From Dolomedes plantarius (taxonomy: Eukaryota; Arthropoda; Arachnida; Araneae; Dolomedidae): a stretch of 64,000 bases of DNA. The notes beneath the pieces are model-generated. The model was not told where the DNA came from and did not search any database. It saw only the letters and a list, made by a program, of their open reading frames with translations. Within the stretch, counting starts at the first letter, position 1. The number at the start of each line of letters is the position of its first letter. The DNA is taken from NCBI GenBank assembly GCA_907164885.2, contig OU015499.1, positions 154,732,408 through 154,796,407 on the forward strand. Reading direction: 5' to 3'. Below are positions 57,033 to 64,000 of this stretch, in pieces. Made by a program: the position numbers and the translations under genes.

Positions 57033-57809
57033 CTGTCCGACCACGGAAGCAAGGTCTCTGGAAGTTGTTACGCATGCGCGAGAAAAGCTAGTCTACTTAG
57101 AAAATAGGGGAAAACGTCATATTTACGGATGTGTTTGTTTATGAAATACGGAATGTATTTCAGACTGCTTTTTGTCCGCAATTTTTATTAAAGTTTGCAT
57201 TAAAGTTATTTTTTAAAACTTTATTTTTGATCGAATATGTCAATAATAATTTCAAAATAATAAAAAGAAAGAAGCAAATCTATTTAAAAAATAGGAGTGT
57301 TATAGGAGTGGATATTTTCGGATTACATCACAATCAAAATTATCTAAAGCTACGTTTTCGGTGGTTCTTTTTTTCTGACGTTTCCTCGGAGATTCAAATT
57401 TTGGAGTTTCTTCACCCTTTGCTTCTCTGCGTATTCTTTTTACACTGGACATTGATATCCCGGTCATTTCACTAGCTCTCCTTAGGGATTGCGAGAGTGG
57501 AACAATAACATTTCCTTCTAGTGCTTCTTTATCACACAATTTAATTACATTGTGTATTATACGTTTACAATCACTACGGAATGGCTTATTCCGAGCAGTT
57601 GTGTTGGGTAAAGGATCCAGTAATTTTAATATAATAATCAAAATAACAGACGAGGAAAAAGCAAGCAAGCGCAGCTAGTAACCGATTCTAAAGAATGTCG
57701 AGAGAATACGAGACTTTTCCCCCTCCTTCCTCAGCAGCCTTACCTACAGCGTGAATAGAATGGTCTTGGCACTATGCCAACCGTGGTTCTTCGTACTGTG
57801 GTTGGACAG
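57033..57809 (-). mobile_element. IS630-type element coding only a DNA-binding domain, copy 2
   Basis: This is the inverted sibling of 54604-55364, with CTGTCCGACCAC-type ends and TA on each side (57031-57032, 57810-57811). Overall identity is about 95%. Its gene (57300-57620 on the minus strand) has the same truncation after DVIRKYPLL and no stop. Its first codon is CTG instead of ATG, leaving only the upstream in-frame ATG at 57668. Ten replacement and about six silent differences separate the two genes. Confidence 0.8.
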
Positions 57810-57811
57810 TA

Positions 57812-58356
57812 GTCACAGCTTATCATCACGGGGCATGCCTCTGCCTATTTCTTTTCTATCTACCCTTTCTTGCCCTTTTCTACCTCTTCTTTTTTTTAGT
57901 TAAAATACAGCCGGCTTTAGGTAATATGCATTTTTATTATAAATATTTTTTTTGAGCTCGTTTAAGTTAATAAGGAGTAATAATACGTCACCAGCCACCT
58001 CTAGTGTAAAATGTTTGATGTAATATTTCAATTGTAAAAAATATGTAAATTAATGAGGCATTGCTAATAAGTGTAATTGATATTTTAATATGTGTTAAAT
58101 CTAATAAATTGTTGCCTCTAACCTAGAATTCTGTCGTTTTGAGTTGGTTTTCTTGTCATATCACCATATTAATACCTCGTTCACACAAACCCGAGTTCGA
58201 ACCGGAGCTCCCCGCCCCCTGAATTCGCTTCGCTCGGAGCGGAGGTGAACTAGAGCTCCCCTCGTTTAAACCCCCCCGGGCCCAACTGAGTTGGGGAACA
58301 CATTTGGCTGGAAATTTGGCGTTATTTTTGTTCTTGCGTACTCAGGAGGCGAGCGG

Positions 58357-58357
<1 letters not shown>
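57812..58357. other. No gene recognised; palindromic GC-rich patch
   Basis: CTCGTTCACACAAACCCGAG near 58178 and GGAGCTCCCC-type short palindromes are visible. A related TTCACACATTACCGAGC occurs in inverse near 59970, hinting at a MITE family with eroded ends. Confidence 0.3.
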
Positions 58358-58446
<89 letters not shown>

Positions 58447-58530
58447 CATACATACATACATACATATATAGACATATATACACATATACATACACACACA
58501 TATATATATATATACACACACATATATGTA
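58358..58530. repeat. (TA)n/(CA)n compound microsatellite
   Basis: About 80 bp of TA are followed by TACA and CATA variants. The long YIYIYI frames it creates are not genes. Confidence 0.95.
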
Positions 58531-58533
58531 TAT

Positions 58534-58571
58534 AACAGTTAAGCATGCCTTCACCCGCATGCTTAACTGTT
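58534..58571. repeat. Perfect 15-bp inverted repeat
   Basis: AACAGTTAAGCATGC and its inverse flank an 8-nt loop CTTCACCC. It lies exactly at the junction between the microsatellite and a truncated Tc1 copy. Confidence 0.8.
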
Positions 58572-58599
58572 CCTACTAAGTTCTTGGGATTAAGTTCCT

Positions 58600-59478
58600 C
58601 ATTTTTTTCTTCTCCATACAATTATACGCCCATCAGCACCAAAAATATTCATCGGCAAATAAGACATTATTCCAATAGGTTTGGGGCTTATTTATCATTG
58701 ATAGTGCGAAGGGAGGCCTAAACTTTCTGTTTTTCTCACTCACAAAAATTTTTCTATGGGCAGAACGCCCATGTAATCCAGCTGTTCTGAGAACTCGTCA
58801 AAAAATTTCAGGTGAAATTGAAGTAGAAAATGTTTCATTGAATTCTGCAGAAACTTTTACAGCACTCAAACGTGAATTTTTCACAAATTTTCTAATTATA
58901 AATCACTGATCGTGTTTTGTTAACTCTGCCGGACGGCCTTTTCTTACCTTGTTTTCGATCCAATTTTCTTCTTTAAAGCGTTTTTTCACATACTGCACAG
59001 TAGAATGGGATAAATTAAGTAATTTAGCAATATTCCGAAATGATTTACCACTACTATGATAAAAAATAATCAATTTTCGAATGCTGTTTGTTGTTTCTTT
59101 ACGACTGCGAGCCATTTTTAAATAATAAATAGAATATTACGGAGTAGGCAAGCAAAAATTAAAGCCAAACAATATTCTAAATGCCACCACAATTCAAAAT
59201 TAAAAATAAAGCGCCAGAAGATAATTTTAATTATGAATTTATCCGAAAATATTTCAGTGTACGATGACTTTTGTGAGATAAAGTTTTTTTACTTTTTGAT
59301 TACTGGTTTCTTAAAAATAAAGTTTTACTATGTTTTCAAAATATTTCATGTAGTTTTGTTAAGAATAGATTATAGATCTTATTATTAAATACCCATTCTG
59401 AAATATTAATTTTAATTAATGGATAGACTCCTATTTCATTGATATTCGTAAGTGTACGAACACTTTTGGGAGCCACTG
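58600..59478 (-). pseudogene. Tc1-like element, truncated, N-terminal half
   Basis: The right terminal repeat, read on the minus strand, starts CAGTGGCTCCCAAAAGTGTT with TA beyond it. The transposase begins at 59115 with MARSRKETTNSIRKLIIFYH and SFRNIAKLLNLSHSTVQYVK, then KKRFKEENWIENKVRKGRPA: a paired helix-turn-helix with GRP linker. Beyond a frame break it continues FIIRKFVKNSRLSAVKVSAE and AGLHGRSAHRKIFVSEKNRK. It ends after the first Asp motif NNVLFADEYF near 58640. The catalytic rest and left end are missing, replaced by the microsatellite. Confidence 0.75.
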
Positions 59479-59480
59479 TA

Positions 59481-59496
59481 TGTATATATATGTGTG

Positions 59497-59566
<70 letters not shown>

Positions 59567-59581
59567 CATATTTATACATAT

Positions 59582-59625
<44 letters not shown>

Positions 59626-59633
59626 TTATTTAT

Positions 59634-59695
<62 letters not shown>
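59481..59695. repeat. (TA)n/(CA)n compound microsatellite
   Basis: TA and CA tracts totalling about 210 bp begin immediately after the TA target site of the Tc1 copy. Confidence 0.95.
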
Positions 59696-59696
<1 letters not shown>

Positions 59697-59839
59697 TTTT
59701 ATTTTGAAATTTTTTAAATAAAACATTTCAGGCATTCACAAAGGTAAAGTCTACTTCGAAAAGTAGCCATTAACGAAGTTTTTTTGCCAAAAACAGCGAT
59801 AATGATCACTGACTGTCTTCCGTGTCACATATTCCTTTC

Positions 59840-60660
59840 TGGTAACCATTTCCTTTGAAGTTCGCTAGAAAACCGCTCACCACTCACTCGCCCGAGTCGT
59901 CGAGGCGAGCGCTATTAAGTCGTAAAACTGTCAGCTGGGAACGTAATTGATGAGCGCTCGCCTCACCTAGCTCGGTAATGTGTGAACCCGCCATAACATT
60001 TTAGCCTGTCTATTTGTTTAAAGTAAGGAATGCTATACGATCACTCTCCTTTACACTATGTGTAGAGTGCTTAACCCTAATAGTAAATTAAAATATAACA
60101 ATAGTAACAAACTCAAATAAAAAAATAAATCCTAGAGGATGTGAATTAATTGTTTAGAAAAGTTAAGTGATTAATATATGAGGTTTATATACGAAATATG
60201 AGTAAAGGGGAGAGAGAGAGGAGGGGGCGGGAATTGGATTAAATTTGTCTCGGTGTAAATCGAACCCGGCAACTAATGAACCGAAAGATATAGTGCTACC
60301 GATTCGGCCACCAGTTAGAACTGGGGAGGGGAGGGGGTATCAGTTTTGGCGGATACTATGCATTCTTATTACTTTGACAATTTTTTTGCTCTCCGAAATA
60401 TGTGAAAAACAGAGAGACAGGGGGGGGGGGCATTGGATTGAATTTGTCGTGAGAGGATAGTGATTAAGGGGTTCTATTTTAATATATTGTAGCCCTGAAA
60501 AGGACTTTACCATTAGCCCTGAGAAGGACTTTTTTATTAGTCCTGAGGAGGAATTTTTGTGTGTTACAATGTTTCAATCTCGCTAAAGCTACCGTCATGG
60601 TCCCTAAATGGCTCAGAATCGTCAGATGAATCTCCTACTTTAAATTGTATGGCTTCAACG
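59840..60660. other. No gene; small palindrome and tRNA-like scrap
   Basis: GGCGAGCGCT at 59913 and AGCGCTCGCC at 59953 are inverse partners. G(11) occurs near 60421. A phrase CCTGARAAGGACTTT is repeated three times at 60494-60558. The tRNA-like piece is listed separately. Confidence 0.35.
60250..60316 (-). repeat. tRNA-like fragment, probable SINE head
   Basis: On the minus strand TGGCCGAATCGGTAGCAC resembles an A box and GGGTTCGATTTACAC a B box at the normal distance. There is no matched acceptor stem, so it is a tRNA-derived repeat rather than a gene. Confidence 0.45.
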
Positions 60661-60661
60661 G

Positions 60662-60829
60662 CAGTGGCGTAGCGAGCATAACTGGCGCCCGGGTCACGAT
60701 ACCTTTTTGGCGCCCCTCATGGTCTTGCGGACCAAAGGGTCCAATGGTCTTAGGTACCATTTGGCGCCCCTCGGCAAGTGGCGCCCGGGGCATGCTAGAC
60801 CCCCTTGCCCCCCTCTCGCTACGCCACTG
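60662..60829. mobile_element. hAT MITE (168 bp) with 8-bp target duplication
   Basis: CAGTGGCGTAGCGAG at the left and its inverse CTCGCTACGCCACTG at the right are perfect. TTCAACGG flanks both sides (60654-60661 and 60830-60837). The interior repeats TGGCGCCC three times. No coding capacity. It sits just beyond the stop codon of the DDE pseudogene. Confidence 0.9.
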
Positions 60830-60862
60830 TTCAACGGTGCTTTCTGCGAGTCCATTAAACAA

Positions 60863-61625
60863 CTATATTTTTGTTTCTTCTCGGATTGCGTGTTCAACAC
60901 ACTTAGTCCAAGAAGAAGCTGACATTTTATCGATACCTTCCTGGGTAAGTTTGATAACTTCGTCCATTTTAAAAGTGCGATTCTCTGCAAAAACGTATCC
61001 ATTCACCTGGCTTCACACAAGTTCAATGGCGTTTAATTCGCAATGATATGGAGGTGGGCGAAGAACTATATGTTCTCGGTGAGTCGCAATTTGGTCAATT
61101 CTATAAGCTTCATAAAATCTTTCATTGTCCACCACAAGTTTCAAAAGTTCCACTTTTAGTATGTCAGAATTCCAGGAGATATTTTCCCCTGTCAACCATT
61201 CTTGTATGGCCACCTTTCTTGTTGCAGTGGCTGGAATCTGCTCCACATGCACAGAGTGATATGAAGCATTGTCCATGACAATAATGCTGCTTGGCGGGAG
61301 TTGAGAGAGAAGTTTCTTTACAAACCACTTTTCATAATGTGGACGATTCATTTCTTCATGGTAATCACCAACATTTTTCTTCATTTTAAAAATTTCTGCA
61401 GATCCTCTAACGAAACAATCTTCATTCCCAGCATGGATTATAATTAACCTGGAACCCTTGCCGGATGAAGCTTTCAATCCCGACGATAAACCACTCAAAA
61501 GTGCTTGTTTGCGGAATTTTTCGGTAGAATCTTGCCATAAGTATTCTTTGGTATGCCCAATATTAACCCAGGTTTCATCGGTATAGAAAATTTTTCTACC
61601 TTCGGAACGGTAACGGTAACGGTAG
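60863..61625 (-). pseudogene. DDE_3-type transposase, catalytic domain, frameshifted
   Basis: The minus strand reads GRKIFYTDETWVNIGHTKEY (first Asp), GKGSRLIIIHAGNEDCFVRG, KNVGDYHEEMNRPHYEKWFV, SIIVMDNASYHSVHVEQIPA (second Asp) and VLRPPPYHCELNAIELV (final Glu). After a one-base frame change comes VNGYVFAENRTFKMDEVIKL, ending HAIREETKI. This is the DDE superfamily endonuclease of IS630-like animal transposons. The N-terminal DNA-binding domain is missing; upstream is a CGGTAA(CGGTAA)n-like scrap. It may be kin to the DNA-binding-only elements at 54604 and 57033, since the same family carries that N-terminus. Confidence 0.8.
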
Positions 61626-61797
61626 GTAAATTTGAAAATAATAATAGTAAGTGCTAGTTAATTTACTTTTTAATGTTAATAAATAAATTCCTGAAATTTT
61701 CTTTTGAAATTCAAAATAGATGACAGTCTGGAGTTATTACAAGCCTCCCCGCCAAAAAAATAAATAAAATAAAATAAGCCAGAAAAGCTTACAGGTG

Positions 61798-61905
61798 TAA
61801 GTATGCTTTCACTATAGTGGGTGCAACCTGCCCCACCCAAGATTTTTTCTGTATCTGCCACTGTCCTCCTTTACTGTATTAACCAAACACCAAAGTCAAA
61901 GACAA
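61798..61905 (+). repeat. Direct repeat D, copy 1
   Basis: About 108 bp beginning GTAAGTATGCTTTCACTATA recur at 63043-63152 in the same direction with roughly 95% identity. Together they bracket the gag gene and the LTR fragment. The copy forms the 5' extension of the open frame that runs into gag. Confidence 0.8.
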
Positions 61906-61937
61906 GCAAAAGAAAGAATGAATTGCGGAAACAAGAG

Positions 61938-62660
61938 ATGGAATTTGAATTAAAAAGAATGCAGATTGAAAAGGAAAAGCTCGAACTTAGTGTGAAAAAT
62001 GGTGTGGCAATGGGAACTGATGAGAAACCCCGGATGAAGTTGTATAACGTCGTACAGAAATTTGACCCTAAGGTCTGTGATATTAGTCTTTATTTAGTTT
62101 TATTTGAGCGACAGGTAAAAAGGGCAGTTATGAAGGGAAAATTTTGGGTCTCTCACCTTATTGGACTTTTGCCATATGAAATTGCGGGGATTATTGCTAG
62201 GGAAAGCGAAGAAAACGCAGATGACTATGAGAAAGTCAAAGAACTGCTACTGAAAATATTTAAGCTTACTCCTGAAAGGTTTCGACAATTGTTCACCAGA
62301 CACATCAAAAAAGCGGACATAACCTGGAGCGACTTTGCATATGAGTTAAAAAATTATTTCAGGGAATGGATTCGAGGATTAGAAATTACGACATTTGAGG
62401 AATTAGGTGATCTGATTGTTACTGACCAAATAAAAAGGAAAGTGCCTCCTGAAGTACGAGATCATTTTTTTGATGAATGGTCACTATTTAAGTCCTCGGA
62501 CATAATTTCCAGCAAGTTGGTGATTATGAAAATATCAAGATGTCATTTTAGAAGAAACCGAAGGAAACGCCTTATAAGGAAAATTGAAATAAACCTTATA
62601 GAAGACCAAACTTTGGAAATAGTCAGGAAGAAAAGAAGGGTGGTACGCAAGATATTAAAA
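61938..62660 (+). pseudogene. Gag-like (SCAN-type capsid) gene of a gypsy-like retrotransposon
   Basis: From MEFELKRMQIEKEKLELSVK, a charged coiled coil, the frame continues KPRMKLYNVVQKFDPKVCDI and SLYLVLFERQVKRAVMKGKF. It then reads WVSHLIGLLPYEIAGIIARE, KELLLKIFKLTPERFRQLFT and TWSDFAYELKNYFREWIRGL, and ends with VPPEVRDHFFDEWS. This is the capsid-like fold with SCAN similarity found in gag of arthropod gypsy elements: it assembles particles around element RNA. After about residue 200 the frame slips (RNRRKRLIRKIE...), and no zinc knuckle, protease or reverse transcriptase follows. An upstream in-frame extension without ATG begins in repeat D. It is an isolated gag fragment; domestication is not indicated because the 3' end is broken. 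Confidence 0.65.
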
Positions 62661-62681
62661 GGTCAGACACTAATCCACCAA

Positions 62682-62722
62682 TCTCCTCGGAGGCGTGGGT
62701 TCGGATCCCACCGCTGCCACCA
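62682..62722 (+). other. 3' half of a tRNA-Leu sequence with CCA
   Basis: The 41 nt TCTCCTCGGAGGC then GTGGGTTCGGATCCCAC then CGCTGCCA plus CCA correspond to variable arm, T arm, acceptor 3' strand and the added CCA of a tRNA-Leu (AAG/TAG type). The T-loop reads TTCGGAT where the tRNA has TTCGAAT, a change at position 58. On the minus strand this directly follows the LTR by 3 nt and contains an 18-nt primer-binding site, TGGTGGCAGCGGTGGGAT. CCA is not gene-encoded in animals, so the piece derives from mature tRNA or from a primer-binding site. Confidence 0.75.
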
Positions 62723-62725
62723 CAA

Positions 62726-63039
62726 TGTAAGGTATCACCTCTTACTATCTTGAAGAACATCAACTGTCTCCTTGTAAAAGGAAGAATACCTACACTAGTC
62801 GTTATTGTGTAGACGAAGAATCACACTTTATTTCTTTCGAAAAAAACACGACTTTACTTACAAAACGACACATTTTTACAATTAAATATAAACAAAAAAA
62901 AGAACATGAATATATTTTGCTACAATCTTTGCTGCGCGCACATCATCTACCATTTTCATCCATCTCGCTTCTCTCTCATTCCATCCGGCGCCCGTCGCAC
63001 CACCTGCTGGTTCACGGAAGTGCGTCATATGACGTCACA
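62726..63039 (-). mobile_element. 5' LTR of a retrotransposon primed by tRNA-Leu
   Basis: On the minus strand the 314 bp start TGTGACGTCATATGACG and end ACCTTACA, TG...CA tips, followed after TTG by the tRNA-Leu primer-binding site. A CRE core TGACGTCA sits at its start and AATAAA (plus-strand TTTATT at 62828) gives the polyadenylation signal. No gag or pol follows in this orientation; the adjoining gag is on the opposite strand. Confidence 0.6.
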
Positions 63040-63042
63040 AGA

Positions 63043-63152
63043 TGTAAGTATGCTTTCACTATAGTGGGTGCAACCTGTCCCACCCAAGATTTTTTCTGTA
63101 TCCTCCACTGTCCCCCTTTACTGTATTAACCAAACACCAAAGTTAAAGTCAA
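63043..63152 (+). repeat. Direct repeat D, copy 2
   Basis: The second copy of the 61798-61905 repeat; similarity stops after CCAAAGTTAAAGTCAAG. Confidence 0.8.
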
Positions 63153-63357
63153 GCTCATAGCCAGAATTTTTTTTTTCCAAAACTGATGGTAGAGGGTGCA
63201 AAGTGTAGACTGGAAGAGAGGCTTTTTTAAATATAAAAACAGAAAGCAGAAGTAACATTTCACTACACACAAATGATAAAGAAAACATTGGAAAGATCCA
63301 AATACAGGTAACGGGTAACCCTCCTACAACACGGTAGATAGGTTCCTAGGAACCGTT

Positions 63358-63470
63358 ATGTGAAATCGTTTTATATGAGACCCAGAGACAGTTAAAAAAG
63401 AGGGCTTATGTTCTGAAAACTTATTGAAAACAAACATCTTTTTTAAATTCAATATAAGCAACTTAATTCT
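63358..63470. repeat. Dispersed repeat C, copy 2
   Basis: Matches 14512-14628 in the same orientation. Both copies sit beside transposase remnants on the minus strand. Confidence 0.5.
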
Positions 63471-63548
63471 TATTAAAAATATAAATGTATGTATAACACA
63501 AAACGAAAAGACACAAAAAATATTATTTTCATTTAATGCGACATTAAT

Positions 63549-63835
63549 TTAATAAATTTCTTCCTCATCACTGCTCAATACAGGCAAACGAGAACGTTTT
63601 TTCGATTGAACGATATCACCTTCCCTTTCAGAACCTTTTTCTTCATTTAGATTTTTTGCACCTTCTATCCTCCTTAAAAATATCTGTAATTTTGGTTTGT
63701 TTACTGGCTCTTACAAGGTCATTACAGATTCACGATATGGAGATAGACAATTTTGCAGCTCCCTTTTGAATTTTCGGCTTCTTTCAGCGGAAGGGTCTGC
63801 ATTCAGGAAAAATGATTCAAGATTTTGAGATAAGC
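63549..63835 (-). pseudogene. C-terminal transposase-like fragment, possibly pogo/Tigger
   Basis: The minus strand reads GLSLSQNLESFFLNADPSAE, KFKRELQNCLSPYRESVMTL, one stop, EPVNKPKLQIFLRRIEGAKN, then an acidic/basic tail KKRSRLPVLSSDEEEIY and stop. The block CLSPYRE...KQPKLQ-FL-R resembles the extreme C-terminus of Tigger/CENP-B-like transposases. The call rests on a short, weak resemblance. The rest lies beyond or is decayed. Confidence 0.35.
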
Positions 63836-64000
63836 TTAAGCCTACTTGTAATTTTATAGAGTTATAAATGAATAAATTATAATTTGTTTATAAATTTTCA
63901 TGTAAAGCCACTATAGTTCATTATTCCTTCCCGTCATTATTTTAAGGTAATTTAGTTTTTAAATGTGTTAAACAAAAATCATGTTATCTAGTGCTGTAAT

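Noticed and set aside
58266..58621. Long YIYIYI open frames on both strands
   Set aside because: They are translations of (TA)n and (CA)n tracts and have no protein meaning. The same applies at 11520-11741, 12975-13403 and 59336-59721.
61938..62660. Domesticated gag/SCAN host gene
   Set aside because: The frame slips after about 200 residues, has no zinc knuckle, and lies in a rearranged retroelement context, so a fragment is the simpler reading.
62682..62722. Candidate tRNA-Leu gene
   Set aside because: Only the 3' half is present, there is no 5' half upstream, and CCA is encoded, which animal tRNA genes lack.

Overview
This is a piece of an animal nuclear genome: AT-rich, with introns and polyadenylation signals, and with no bacterial gene organisation. 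The mix of mobile elements (Tcb1-like Tc1 elements, mariners, GTF2IRD2-, ZMYM1- and FAM200-like hAT copies, Jockey, gypsy-like gag, Helitrons with CTAG ends) and the style of the two host genes suggest an arthropod, most likely a spider. The taxon is an inference from family resemblance remembered, not from a search.

Only two convincing host genes are present. A CHTOP (chromatin target of PRMT1) homologue lies on the + strand at 24526-25239 as a single uninterrupted coding exon, with a CRE-like site upstream and a long AT-rich 3' flank. An eight-finger C2H2 zinc-finger gene lies on the - strand at 49552-50364, with a perfect NRF1-like palindrome 211 bp upstream of its start. The roughly 25 kb between them is mostly diffuse AT-rich DNA with scattered DNA transposons. 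A possible first exon with a splice donor is seen at 47690-47802 (-).

Region by region: 1-11.3 kb is a nest of elements. It holds a hAT fossil cut by a mariner, a MITE, a SINE and a Helitron; two further Helitrons, one with a duplicated 5' end; a TTAA-flanked element; a mariner cut by a pogo MITE; and a solo LTR. 11.5-18 kb holds two IS630/Tc1-type derivatives with long inverted repeats beside (TA)n tracts, a ZMYM1-like hAT remnant, and a 2 kb long-inverted-repeat element. 18-24.2 kb holds a Helitron, a tRNA-derived SINE and a complete-ended hAT (8-bp target duplication) that is itself split by a 186-bp MITE. 29-38 kb has pogo MITEs, a FAM200-like hAT, a Tc1 split by a TTAA element, and a large foldback. 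39-46.6 kb contains a nearly intact Tcb1-like Tc1 (one frameshift), a second Tc1 split by a 2.3 kb Harbinger-like element, and a third element enclosing a Helitron and a pogo copy. 51.4-64 kb has an internally deleted Tc1, Jockey fragments, a pair of inverted IS630-type elements coding only a DNA-binding domain, a DDE transposase pseudogene with a hAT MITE beside it, a gag gene, and a minus-strand LTR attached to the 3' half of a mature tRNA-Leu sequence.

Many insertions can be dated relative to each other because removing one element and one copy of its target duplication restores the reading frame of the older one. The most unusual signal is at 62682-62722: 41 nt matching the 3' half of tRNA-Leu including CCA, continuing past position 58 with that base changed, next to an LTR. 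All family calls were made by eye from motifs; no database search was run.
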